From Myotis daubentonii (taxonomy: Eukaryota > Chordata > Mammalia > Chiroptera > Vespertilionidae), in contig NC_081846.1 in assembly GCF_963259705.1 (NCBI RefSeq), positions 57,999,205-58,063,204 on the forward strand: DNA of 64,000 bases. The letters run 5' to 3'. The position numbers were made by a program, and so were the translations under genes. Below are positions 1-9,699 of the stretch, piece after piece. The notes beneath the pieces were generated by a model. That model searched no databases. It had not been told where the DNA came from and was given only the letters and a program-made list of their open reading frames with translations. How positions within the stretch are numbered: position 1 is the stretch's first letter; the number at the start of each line of letters is the position of its first letter.

Positions 1-309
1 AGAGGGCAGCACCCCAACCCCCTGATGGGCCCTGCTCTGTGCGTGACAGGGGGTTGCTCCACAACCTCCCCATCGACCCTGCCTTGAGTGTGACAGGGGG
101 CGGCGCCCCAACTCCCCAATCAGCCCTGCTCTGAGCCCAACCAGTGGCTGCACCTAGGGATTGGGCCTGCCCTCTGCCACCCGGGAGCAGGCCTAAGCCA
201 GCAGGTCGTTATCTCCCGAGGGGTCCTAGACTGCGAGAGGGCACAGGCCAGGCTGAGGGACCCCCCCTCCCCCCCCGAGTGCACAAATTTTTGTGCACCG
301 GGCCTCTAG
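1..309 (+). mobile_element. Helitron (HeliBat-type), 3' part
   Basis: The copy enters from the left edge of the window. It ends in a Helitron 3' terminus: an imperfect palindromic hairpin (279-298, GTGCACAAA arms), then CCGGGCCT and CTAG at 306-309, followed by T as expected for insertion between A and T. Upstream are GC-rich internal repeats built on 'tgacaggggg' and 'ccctgctctg', typical of non-autonomous copies. No Rep/helicase coding sequence is visible, so it would need enzymes in trans. Confidence 0.85.
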
Positions 310-312
310 TAT

Positions 313-1276
313 TTAAATAAAAACATATCAGAGGATTTATCAACAGAAATGTTTCAGGCCAGGAGAGAATGCGATAATTATATATATTAAAAACCCCCCA
401 CCAAACAATAATAGGACAGATATATATATTTAAACCATCAAACCATCAAACAACAATTCTATATGTGACAAAGCTATCCTTTGGATATGAAGGAGAGCTA
501 AAGAGTTTCCCAAACAAACAAAAATCGAGGGAGTTCATTATCACTAGATATGTCTTACAAGGAATGCTAAAGGGTATTCCTTGAGTAGAAGTAAAAGAAC
601 AATTATAAACATCATAAAAGAATAAGAAGGTTGAATAAAGCTCACTGGTAATGATAAGTATATAGTCAAAGTTTGAGTTTGTAGTATGGTAATGATGCAT
701 AATTCATTTACCACTTTAGTTTAAAATGTGGTAAAAATAACAATGACAACAATAAACTGTTATTACTTATACAATATAAAAATATGTAACATCAATAACC
801 TCAAGTGTGATGGGGAGAAGTAAAAGTGTAAAACTTAGGAATGCTAATAAAGTTAAGGTGTTATCAGTTTAAAATGGTGTGTTTTAATTTAGATATTTTA
901 TGTAAGTCTCATGATAAGCAAAGGGGAAAACGTGTATTTATTACACAAAAGAGCATGATAGAGATGTCAAAGCATCCTGATAGCAAAATACATCAAAACA
1001 CAACAAAGAGAGGTAGATAAGGAACAAGAAACAATAGAACTACAAACCATCCAGAAACAACTAACAAAATGGCAATAGTAATTCCTTACCTAGAAATAAT
1101 TATTTTAAATGTAAATAGACTAAATTCTCCAGTCAAAAGACATAAGTGGCTGAGTAATGAAAGAACAAGATCCAACATTATGGTACCTACAAGATATTCA
1201 CATTAGCCTTAATAGCACACATAGACCAGGAGCAAAGGGATAGAAACATTATTTCAAGAAAATTATATATATATCT
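313..1276 (+). mobile_element. Old L1 copy, ORF1 end to start of ORF2 (segment 1 of 3)
   Basis: Diverged L1M-type sequence in plus orientation. It runs through the ORF1-ORF2 spacer (AT-rich, 'aagtaaaagtgtaaaa' style) into the first part of the ORF2 endonuclease, where a phrase readable as LNVNRLNSP survives near 1110. Many stops and indels; no coding capacity. The same copy resumes at 2624 and 5653 after later insertions. Confidence 0.75.
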
Positions 1277-1405
1277 TCTACACTAATAAAAAGAGAAAGA
1301 TGCAAATTAGTGTCACTCCGCTACACCCACCAGCCAATCAGAGTGACTATGCAAATTAATCCAACAAAGATGGCGGCTAATTTGCATATGCAAGCATATA
1401 TACAC
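1277..1405 (+). mobile_element. Helitron 5' terminal fragment
   Basis: The start resembles the 5' module of the copy at 17431: TTCTACACTAATAAAA, then ATGCAAATTAG, a 'cagccaatcag' phrase, a second ATGCAAATTA and AAGATGGCGGCT (1367-1378). The 3' hairpin and CTAG are missing; the copy dissolves into 'catatatacacac' before the Tc1-like end. It interrupts the old L1. Confidence 0.7.
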
Positions 1406-1422
1406 ACACACACACACACACA

Positions 1423-1608
1423 CTGAGTGGCCAGATTATTATGACCACCTGATGTTTGTAGGCAAATTAGCTATAATTTCACGCTGAAGTTGCTAGAGGG
1501 CCAGACCATTATAAATAGGGAAGCAGGTTGTTTACTACGACAGTAGAAGTGATTTTTTTCTGCAGATATGGGTAAACAACACGATTTAACAGACTTTGAA
1601 CGTGGGAG

Positions 1609-1609
<1 letters not shown>
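1423..1609 (+). mobile_element. Tc1-like element, truncated end copy
   Basis: Begins with the terminal inverted repeat CTGAGTGGCCAGATTATTAT and continues for about 187 bp, closely matching the reverse complement of the right end of the element at 1668-2621. It includes the first codons of a Tc1-type transposase (reads MGKQHDLTDFERG from 1568), then breaks off into the (TA)n run. The catalytic domain is absent. Confidence 0.85.

Positions 1610-1667
<58 letters not shown>
1610..1667. repeat. (TA)n microsatellite
   Basis: About 58 bp of nearly pure AT dinucleotides between the two Tc1-like pieces. Tc1/mariner elements insert at TA, so the run could have been the target or could have expanded from flanking TA dinucleotides. 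Confidence 0.95.
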
Positions 1668-1668
<1 letters not shown>

Positions 1669-2621
1669 TGAGTGGCCAGATTATTATGACCACCCCATCA
1701 GTACTTCATTGGGCCACATTTTGCCTTCAATACTGTGGCGATTCTTCTTGGCATTGACTCCACGAGATGTTGAAAGGTGATGCAGGGAATCTGACACCAT
1801 GCCTGATGAATAGCACTGTCCAGTTTTGTGAGATTTGATGGTTGTGGAACCAGCTGCCTGATGGCTCTTTTAATTTCATCCCACAAATGCTCAATTGGAT
1901 TGAGATCTGGTGATTGTGGGGGCCACCTAAGCAAGGTAAAGTCTCCCTCATGTTCTTGAAAACACTCCTACACAATACAAACACAGTGGCATGGCACATT
2001 GTCTTGTTGGAAGAAGCCATCTCCATTGGGATATGCCATCAACATGATAGAATGAACCTGATCAGCAACGATACTTAGGTATGTTGTGCTATTCAGACGT
2101 GGTTCCACACGAATTAAAGGGCCCAAATCATGCCAGGAAAATACGCCCGAAACCATAACACTGCCCCCACCAGCTTGAAGGGTTGTACTCATGCATGTGG
2201 GGTGCATGCTTTCATGTTGTTTCCGCCAAATTCTCATTCTGCCACCTGCACGATGCAACTGGAAATGTGATTCATCGGACCACATGACTTTTTTCCAGTG
2301 TTCAACTGTCCAATCCTTGTGTTCCTGTGCGAATTGGAGTCGTTTTATCTTGGTAACTGCAGACAGCAAAGGTATTTGAACAGGCCTTCGGCTGTTTTGC
2401 TGATACTCGCTCCATGGCTCCGAGTGCCAACAATCATCCCACATTCAAAGGCTGTTAAATCCCATTGTTTACCCATATCTTCAGAAAAAAAATCACTTCT
2501 ACTGTCGTGGTAAACAACCTGCTTCCCTATTTGTAATGGTCTGCCCTCTAGCAACTTCAGCGCGAAATTATAGCTAATTTGCCTACAAACGTCAGGTGGT
2601 CATAATAATCTGGCCACTCAG
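1668..2621 (-). mobile_element. Tc1-like DNA transposon, internally deleted
   Basis: A 954-bp element bounded by inverted repeats (CTGAGTGGCCAGATTATTAT at 1668 and its complement ending at 2621), with TA directly outside both ends as expected for Tc1/mariner target duplication. The transposase reads on the minus strand. It is shorter than the usual 1.2-1.3 kb of the superfamily because sequence between the N-terminal helix-turn-helix start and the catalytic domain is missing. Confidence 0.92.
1698..2554 (-). pseudogene. Tc1-type DD34E transposase pseudogene
   Basis: Three minus-strand pieces cover one broken transposase. The first (2345-2554) starts MGKQWDLTAFECG, the DNA-binding start. The second (1968-2444) carries VMWSDESHFQL with the first catalytic Asp and FFQQDNVPCH with the second. 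The third (1698-1934) has SPDLNPIEHLWDE with the final acidic residue. The pieces lie in different frames and much of the helix-turn-helix region is deleted, so no functional enzyme can be made. The family cuts and pastes DNA at TA sites in the nucleus; this copy can at most be mobilised by a related transposase acting on its ends. Confidence 0.9.
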
Positions 2622-2623
2622 TA

Positions 2624-3056
2624 TATATATACTGTAAATATTTATGCACAATATTAAAGCAAGTAAATATATAAAGCAAAAACCAATAGATTTCAAAGGA
2701 GAATTAAACAACAATACAATAATAGCTGGGGAGTTTAATGCTCTATTCTCAACAATGGATAGACAGAATCAATAAGAAGCAGATGATTTAAACAACACTA
2801 TAGATGAAATGGGCCTAACAGACATGTGCAGAACATTCTATCCCACAACAGCAGAATACATTTTCTCAAGTGCACATGGAACTTTTTCTAGGATAGACCA
2901 TATATTAGACCACAGAACAAGTCTTAGCAATTTCAAAAAGTGAAATTGTTCCAAGTATCTTCTCTGACCACAGTGATATGAAAATAGACGTCAATAACAG
3001 AAAGAAAACTGGAAAATTCACAGACACATGAAAATTAAACAATACCCTCATGAACA
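2624..3056 (+). mobile_element. Old L1 copy, ORF2 endonuclease region (segment 2 of 3)
   Basis: Continuation of the old L1. It reads IIAGEFNAL near 2720, matching the conserved endonuclease AGDFN motif with D changed to E, and a degraded SDH-type motif near 2970. The segment ends at the target duplication AATACCCTCATGAACA (3041-3056) made by the younger L1. Confidence 0.8.
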
Positions 3057-5381
3057 GAGGAAGGAACACTTCCAAGCTCATTCTATGAAGCCAGCATCAC
3101 CCTAATACCAAAACCAGGTAAAGACAACACAATGAAAGAGAATTACAGGCCAATATCCCTCATGAACATAGATGCCAAAATCCTCAACAAAATCTTAGCA
3201 AATCGGATCCAGCAGTACATCAGAAAGATCATACACCATGACCAAGTAGGATTTATCCCAGGGATGCAAGGATGGTACAATATCCGCAAATCAATAAACG
3301 TGATACATCACATAAACAAATTGAAAGAAAAAAACCACATGGTCATATCAATTGATGCAGAAAAAGCATTTGACAAAATTCAACACCCATTTTTGATAAA
3401 AACTCTCAGCAAGGTGGGAGTAGAAGGATCATACCTCAACATAATAAAAGCCATATATGACAGGCCCACAGCCAACATCATACTCAACGGACAAAAACTA
3501 ACACCATTTCCCCTAAGAACAGGAACAAGACAGGGATGCCCCCTCTCACCACTCCTGTTCAACATAGTACTGGAAGTGTTAGCCATTGCAATTCGGCAAG
3601 AAGAAGAAATAAAAGGCATCCAAATTGGAAAAGAGGAAGTAAAACTGTCCTTATTTGCAGACGACATGATATTATACATACAAAACCCTAGAGATTCCAT
3701 CAAAAAGCTACTAGACTTAATACATGAATTTGGCAATGTAGCAGGATACAAAATTAACCCCAAGAAATCTGAGGCATTTCTATACACCAATAGTGAACTT
3801 TCAGAAAGAGAGATTATAAAAACAATCCCGTTTACCATTGCACCGAAAAAACTAAGCTACCTAGGAATAAACTTAACTAAAGAGGTAAAAGACCTCTACT
3901 CAGAAAACTACAGGACGTTGAAAAAAGACATAGAGGAAGACATAAACAGATGGAAGAACATACCGTGTTCATGGATTGGTAGAATCAACATCATCAAAAT
4001 GTCCATACTACCCAAAACAATCTATAAATTCAACGCACTTCCCATTAAAGTACCAACAGCATACTTCAGAGATCTAGAACGAACTTTCCAAAAATTCATC
4101 TGGAATAAAAAAAGACCCCGAATAGCTGCAGCAATCCTGAAAAAGAACAAAGTAGGTGGGATCTCAATACCAGATATCAAGTTGTATTACAAAGCCACTG
4201 TTCTCAAAACTGCCTGGTACTGGCACAAGAATAGGCATATAGATCAATGGGATAGAATAGAGAGCCCAGAAATCGGCCCGAACCAATATGCTCAATTAAT
4301 ATTTGACAAAGGAGGCAAGAACATACAATGGAGCCAAGATAGTCTCTTCAATAAATGGTGCTGGGAAAATTGGACAGATATATGCAAGAAAATGAAACTA
4401 GACCACCAACTTACACCATACACAAAAATAAACTCAAAATGGATAAAGGACTTAAATGTACGACAGGATACCATAAAAATTCTAGAAGAATCCAAAGGCA
4501 AGAAAATCTCAGACATATGCCGAAGCAATTTCTTCACTGATACAGCTCCTAGGGCACTTGAAACTAAAGAAAAAATGAACAAATGGGACTACATCAAAAT
4601 AAAAAGCTTCTGCACAGCAAAAGAAACCATCAACAAAACAACGAGAAAACCCACTGTGTGGGAAAACATATTTGCCAATGACATATCTGATAAGGGCCTA
4701 ATCTCCAAAATTTATAGGGAACTCATACAACTTAACAAAAGAAAGATAAACAATCCAATCAAAAAATGGGCAAAGGACCTAAATAGACACCTTTCAAAAG
4801 AGGACATCCAGAAAGCCAAGAGACATATGAAAACATGCTCAAAGTCACTAATCATCCGAGAGATGCAAATCAAAACAGCAATGAGGTACCATCTCACACC
4901 TGTCAGACTGGCTATCATCAACAAATCAACAAACGACAAGTGCTGGAGAGGATGTGGAGAAAAAGGAACACTTGTGCACTGCTGGTGGGAATGCAGACTG
5001 GTGCAGCCACTATGGAAGACAGTATGGAGTTTCCTTAAAAAACTGAAAATGGAACTCCCATTTGACCCTGTGATCCCACTTCTAGGAATATATCCCAAGA
5101 AACCAGAAACACCAATCAGAAAGGATATATGCACCCCTATGTTCATAGCAGCACAATTCACCATAGCTAAGATCTGGAAACAGCCTAAGTGCCCATCAGT
5201 AGATGAATGGATTAGAAAACTGTGGTACATCTACAGGATGGAATACTATGCTGCTGTAAAAAGGAAGGAACTCTTACCATTTGCAACGTCATGGATGGAA
5301 CTGGAGAGCATTATGCTAAGTGAAATAAGCCAGTCAATAAAGGAAAAATACCACATGATCTCACTCATTCATGGACAATAG
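3057..5381 (+). CDS. L1 ORF2p, C-terminal two thirds (RT and Cys-rich domain)
   Basis: The frame is open from the first base of the insertion to the stop at 5379-5381, about 774 codons without a break; the first Met is at 3132. Reverse-transcriptase motifs are in order from that Met: YRPISLMN at residues 5-12, SIDAEKAFD near 73-81, the [12 protein letters not shown] block near 133-144, and the catalytic FADD at 175-178 (3654-3665). A C-terminal Cys/His cluster ([18 protein letters not shown]) gives C-x3-C-x7-H-x4-C. ORF2p normally nicks DNA with its N-terminal endonuclease and copies RNA at the nick; the endonuclease is missing here and no promoter remains, so this is a young dead copy, not a working gene. 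The intact frame points to recent insertion. Confidence 0.93.
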   Translation, partial: EEGTLPSSFYEASITLIPKPGKDNTMKENYRPISLMNIDAKILNKILANRIQQYIRKIIHHDQVGFIPGMQGWYNIRKSINVIHHINKLKEKNHMVISIDAEKAFDKIQHPFLIKTLSKVGVEGSYLNIIKAIYDRPTANIILNGQKLTPFPLRTGTRQGCPLSPLLFNIVLEVLAIAIRQEEEIKGIQIGKEEVKLSLFADDMILYIQNPRDSIKKLLDLIHEFGNVAGYKINPKKSEAFLYTNSELSEREIIKTIPFTIAPKKLSYLGINLTKEVKDLYSENYRTLKKDIEEDINRWKNIPCSWIGRINIIKMSILPKTIYKFNALPIKVPTAYFRDLERTFQKFIWNKKRPRIAAAILKKNKVGGISIPDIKLYYKATVLKTAWYWHKNRHIDQWDRIESPEIGPNQYAQLIFDKGGKNIQWSQDSLFNKWCWENWTDICKKMKLDHQLTPYTKINSKWIKDLNVRQDTIKILEESKGKKISDICRSNFFTDTAPRALETKEKMNKWDYIKIKSFCTAKETINKTTRKPTVWENIFANDISDKGLISKIYRELIQLNKRKINNPIKKWAKDLNRHLSKEDIQKAKRHMKTCSKSLIIREMQIKTAMRYHLTPVRLAIINKSTNDKCWRGCGEKGTLVHCWWECRLVQPLWKTVWSFLKKLKMELPFDPVIPLLGIYPKKPETPIRKDICTPMFIAAQFTIAKIWKQPKCPSVDEWIRKLWYIYRMEYYAAVKRKELLPFATSWMELESIMLSEISQSIKEKYHMISLIHGQ

Positions 5382-5652
5382 AGACCATTATAAACTTTTG
5401 AACAATAATAGATACAGAGGCAGAGCTGCCTCAAACAGATTGTCGAGCTGCAGCGGGAAGGCCGGGGAGGGTTGGGGGGCAGGAGGTAGGGGGGTAAGAG
5501 ATCAACTAAAGGACTTGTATGCACGCATATAAGCATAACCAATGGACATAAGACACTGGGTGATAGGGGAGGCTAGGGGACTGTCTAGGGCGGGGGGATA
5601 AAATGGACACATATGTAATACCCTTTGTAATACTTTAAGCAATAAAAAAAAA
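3057..5652 (+). mobile_element. Young 5'-truncated L1, complete 3' end
   Basis: The insertion is bounded by a perfect 16-bp target duplication, AATACCCTCATGAACA, at 3041-3056 and 5653-5668. It starts inside ORF2, keeps ORF2 open to its stop, and has a 3' UTR of about 260 bp with G-rich tracts, an AATAAA at 5641 and a short A tail. It lacks the 5' UTR, ORF1 and the endonuclease, as is usual for abortive target-primed reverse transcription. It sits inside an older L1 in the same orientation. Confidence 0.95.
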
Positions 5653-6895
5653 AATACCCTCATGAACAACCAATGGATCAAAGAAAAAAATAAATGGTAA
5701 ATAAAAATGTACTATTATCTTAAAACATGAGCATGGACACATAACATAAAACTTATGATTCTAAGAGGGAAGTTTATAGGAATAAATGCCTACTTTAAAA
5801 ACAAAAATATCTCAACTGTACACCTCAAGGAACTAGATAAAGAACAAAAACAGAGTATACCCTATAATGTTAGCAAAAGGGAGAAAACAAAGATTAGTAC
5901 AGAAATAAATGAAGCAGAGAACAGGAAAACTGAAAAAAAATCAATAAACCTGAGTTGGTTCTTTGAAAATATTTTTTAAAATTGACAAATCTTTTGCTAG
6001 ACTAATCAAGGAAAAAAGAGAGAGGTCCCAAATCACCAGATTATACTAGTAAATGTGAAAGGAGACATTACAGCCAATGCCACAGATATGCAAAGAAATA
6101 TAAGAGGCTGCTATGAACAACTCTATGCCAACAAACTGGGCAACCTTTGAGAAATGGGTAAATTCTTAAAACATACAACCTACCAAGATTCAACCGGGAA
6201 TAAATAAAAAAAAATCTGTACAGACTAATTACCAGTAATAAAACTGAATGAGCAATCAAAACTTTTCGAATTAAAAAAACCCAGGACTAGATGTTTTCAT
6301 TGGCAAATTTTACCAAACATTTACAGAATAGCACCAGTCCTTTGCAAATTCTCCAAATAAAATATAAAAGGGGGAAACACTCCAATATTTATTTCACAAG
6401 GTCAACAATCCTGCAATACCAAAGCCAGAAAAGGACACCACAAGGCAAGAAAACTACAGAGCAATATTTCTGATGACTATAGAAGCAAAAATTATCAATA
6501 AAATACTAGCAAACAGAATGCAGCAGTACATTAATAGTATCATTTACCACAATGAAGTGAGACTTATCCTTGGGATGCAAGGATGGTGCAACATGCAAGA
6601 AACTAACACAATACATTACCTTAATAGAATAAAGAAAACATCTTGATCATCTCAAGAGATGCAGAAATATCATTTGACAAAATTTCAAATCTATTCATGG
6701 TAAAAGTTCCTAAACTAGGTATAGAAGAAACATATCTCAACATGATAATGGTCATATATGACAATCTCACTGTCAGCACCCCGCTTAATGGTGAAAGGTT
6801 AAAAGCTTTTCTTCCAAGACTAGAAACAAGACAACTCTGATTCAACATGGTCCTGGAAGTCATAGCCTTCCATTATTGAAAGGTTTCAGATACTG
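5653..6895 (+). mobile_element. Old L1 copy, ORF2 linker to RT (segment 3 of 3)
   Basis: Resumes with the sequence interrupted at 3056. Recognisable phrases include NKNISTVHLKELDKEQ near 5800-5850, the RT block around 6480-6560 (resembling the YRPISLMN...QQYI region) and a decayed DAEISFDK near 6660, all with stops and frameshifts. It ends without a 3' UTR near 6895. Confidence 0.75.
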
Positions 6896-7044
6896 AAAAA
6901 CAAGATCAGGTTTAGCTACCTCATGCACTTATTTCTTCTCCAAATCTTTATGAAGAACCTAATGGCCAGGCACTGCAGTCAACCACAATATAGAGGAAAG
7001 AGTCACGCCCTTGACATGCTCACAGTCTAATTGAGGAGAAAGCC
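6896..7044. other. Short unassigned spacer
   Basis: Unique-looking DNA between the L1 block and the LTR; no feature seen. Confidence 0.5.
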
Positions 7045-7492
7045 ATGTGTGTTTGTCTAACAAATGACCACAAGTTTAGGGTTTAAAACAACACAAATCT
7101 GTTGTTAACTTACAGATCTGGAGGTCAGAAGTCTGAAACAGGTTTCACTGGGCCAAAATCAAGGTGCTGGCAGGATCGTAAGGAAGAATTGCTGTTTTTC
7201 CATCTTTCAGTGTTTAGAGACCACATTCCTAAGTTTGTGCTCCTGCATTGCTCTGACCCCTGCTCCCATGTTCACATCTCTGACTCTCCTGCCTTCCTTT
7301 TTCTCTTTCAAGAAACTTGTGATTCTACTGGGCACACCTGAGTACTCTCTCTCTCTCTCAAAATCCTTAATTAACTTAATCTGTAAAGTTCTTTTTTTCT
7401 ATATAAGGCTACATATTCACAGGTTTGGGGAATTAGGACGTGGTCATGGAGAAGTGTCACTATTCTTTCTATCACAGCATGTAATTAAATGA
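7045..7492 (-). mobile_element. MaLR (MLT1-type) LTR, antisense
   Basis: Read on the plus strand it shows the reverse complement of a MaLR LTR: 'gtttaaaacaacacaaatctgttg', 'gatctggaggtcagaagtctgaaa', 'caaggtgctggcagg', then 'ataaggctacatattcacagg' and an end near 'cactattctttctatcaca'. It is strongly diverged and non-coding, as expected for an ancient mammalian solo LTR. Confidence 0.7.
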
Positions 7493-8051
7493 CGATCATA
7501 AGATTGAAGAGGAAGGTTGGAACCAAGATGAGAGCATCTCTCTACCTTGCCTTATTTTCAGTAGTTACCCAAGAGTAAGTACACTGTCACAACTCTGCAA
7601 AGGTCCGTTTGTTTTCATGTTTTAAGTCAGACTAATTCTGGAATATTTTTATGTCTTAAGTGAAAAAAAATCTATGTAGAATTTTTCAAATTATCACTGC
7701 AAAGGGACAAGATAGTTATTTGTTTTTGTGGCATGGGAAATAGCAAATCTCTTCTGGGCTTTTATCTTTCTCCTAAGTGTAAATTGATAGAGCGTAGAGC
7801 AGCACTTTGCAAACTTTAATATGCATGCCAAATCTGGGTAAAATAAAGATTCTGATTTATTAGATCATGAGTACAATCTGAAATTCTGATTTCTAATCTG
7901 CTCTCTGGTGATGTGGTGCTTAGCTGAGGGTTACCCATTGAATAGCAAGGACCAAGATTTTTGTCAAAAATCCTCCTGGCATGCACAAAAGAACAGATGG
8001 AGTGTGTAACTTAGGGGAGAAACAAGTCATTAGCTCATGAAGAATGTAGTA

Positions 8052-8053
<2 letters not shown>

Positions 8054-8098
<45 letters not shown>

Positions 8099-8099
8099 T
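8054..8099. repeat. (GT)n microsatellite
   Basis: Nearly perfect GT run of about 46 bp with one TA interruption near its right end. Confidence 0.95.
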
Positions 8100-8960
8100 A
8101 GATGAAATAGTTTTTTAACTAGTTCATTCAGAAGAAGAAAGAGCTTAATATTTGTGTATTTTCTTGGAACCAAGGATCCAGAAATGGAAGAAAGACTGCC
8201 CGTGAACTTCTCTGGTCTTCGTTGGAAAATTGGGGGGCTTTATTCTTCTAGGGACTATGAGAGGTAAATTTATCCACATTGCCAAGGAGCCAGTGATGTA
8301 TCAGACCTAGCAGGAACAAGTGATTAGAAAGTTATCACCAATTTTGTGAGCTGGTTATTAAATCATTAGGCGCTTGATATCATCTGTGGTTGGAGTATTT
8401 ATACTGTGGAGATTGATAAATGCTACAAACAGGGCTGGCTTGCTTTCTTGCTTTCCTCTAGGGAGCCAGTTTGCCAGCCACAAACCCACTGTTTCTTTTA
8501 ATTTGTTCACTTCAGCAACTGACAGGTGGTATTCTGGGCCCAGGCTCAGCCTTTGCACACTGTCAATGGCTCCCACTGTGTAAATGCAACTCTGTGTGTA
8601 CAAGTAGCTTCACATGGCATCCTCTGAACACAAACTTCTCTTGGTTTCCTAGATCTGAGTTGTTATTTTGGGCTATGAGTTTCTCGGAAATAATTTAACG
8701 TACTCTACAAAGAATCACATACTTCACTTGAATTTTTAGACTGTGAGATGCTCCAAGGACATCTTTGAACAAGCCATTTATCAACACATCACTCCTTCAA
8801 GAAAGAAGGTTGGGCCAGTCATGATATTTATTCTGTCATTAGTGGTCTAATCTGAAGAGGGACAGCTGAGAGGGAGAGTGCAAAGATCAAGCCTGGTGGG
8901 TGTGAGTGGGAAAAGAGGGACAAGCAGATAAGAAAATTATGCTATACATGTGGTGCTTTA

Positions 8961-9024
8961 GTGTGTGTGTGTGTGTGTGTGTGTGTCTGTGTGTCTGTGT
9001 GTGAGTGTCTGTGTGTCTGTGTAG
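8961..9024. repeat. (GT)n microsatellite, interrupted
   Basis: GT repeats with periodic CT interruptions (gtgtctgtgtgtctgtgtg), which suggest an older or partially stabilised array. Confidence 0.95.
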
Positions 9025-9129
9025 GAGGGATTATGAATAGGGATTAATTGGGTGGAGGGGTAGAAGAAAAGAAAACAAAGGTGATAGTTTGAAAAATTTG
9101 CCCAATATTAGTTGGTTAAGCCTTAACGT

Positions 9130-9590
9130 TTGTGTCCTAATTATTAAATAATTATTCTGGCACTAGGCAGTTCACAAAGTGATTTCATGTAAATTATTTA
9201 ATTTGATTCTTCCTTATCATATTTACAAGTGGAGATGGTAGCAGCATCTTCATATTTACTGATGAAGGAAGTGGGGTTCATAATGTTTAAATGACTTCCC
9301 CTAGGGCCTAGGCGCAGTGATGGCGAACTTATGACATGAGTGTCAGAGGTGACACACGAACTCATTTTTTTGGTTGATTTTTCTTTGTTAAATGGCATTT
9401 AAATATATAAATAAATATCAAAAATATAAATCTTTTTTTTTTACTATGGTTGCCAATATCAAAAAATTTCTATATGTGACATGGCACCAGAGTTAAGTTA
9501 GGGTTTTTCAAAATGCTGACACACCGAGCTCAAAAGGTTCGCCATCACTGGTAGGGTCACAGAGCTGCTATGAGGCCAGGAAAGGTTTAG
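9130..9590 (-). mobile_element. MIR SINE (antisense), split by a hAT MITE
   Basis: The segment 9130-9314 follows the antisense MIR order ('atgatgaaggaagtgggg', 'aaatgacttcccctaggg'). The text resumes after 9550 with 'gtagggtcacagagctgctatgaggccagg', which continues the MIR. The gap is the element at 9315-9550. Confidence 0.65.
9315..9550. mobile_element. hAT-like MITE with CAGTGATGGCGAAC ends
   Basis: A 236-bp non-coding element with terminal inverted repeats: CAGTGATGGCGAACTTATGA at the left, and the right end is the complement of CAGTGATGGCGAACCTTTTG. The interior is AT-rich. The CAG...CTG ends and size fit non-autonomous hAT elements. The flanking 8 bp ('cctaggcg' against 'gtagggtc') are too diverged to confirm a target duplication. 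Confidence 0.75.
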
Positions 9591-9699
9591 ATAAAGGGAA
9601 GGCAAGCCAAATATGGTGCACTGAGGACATATTGGAACACATTCATTCCTAATAGGATACTCAGGTATGGTAGCATTTGCTCTACAATAGTAATCGATC

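Larger units (their letters stand above)
7500..9125. other. Intergenic stretch with hAT-Charlie trace and two GT repeats
   Basis: Mostly unique AT-rich DNA. About 7797-7960 resembles a decayed MER-type hAT-Charlie element ('cactttgcaaactttaatatgcatgcc' and a far end like 'cattgaatagcaagg'). Two GT microsatellites are listed separately. No exon, promoter or RNA gene is supported. Confidence 0.4.

Noticed and set aside
1568..1780. 70-codon plus-strand frame with a Tyr-Ile run
   Set aside because: It is a transposase start running into the (TA)n repeat.
3380..3838. 152-codon minus-strand frame
   Set aside because: Also opposite L1 ORF2, with no independent support.
4712..5230. 172-codon minus-strand frame
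   Set aside because: It lies opposite L1 ORF2 and is its shadow.
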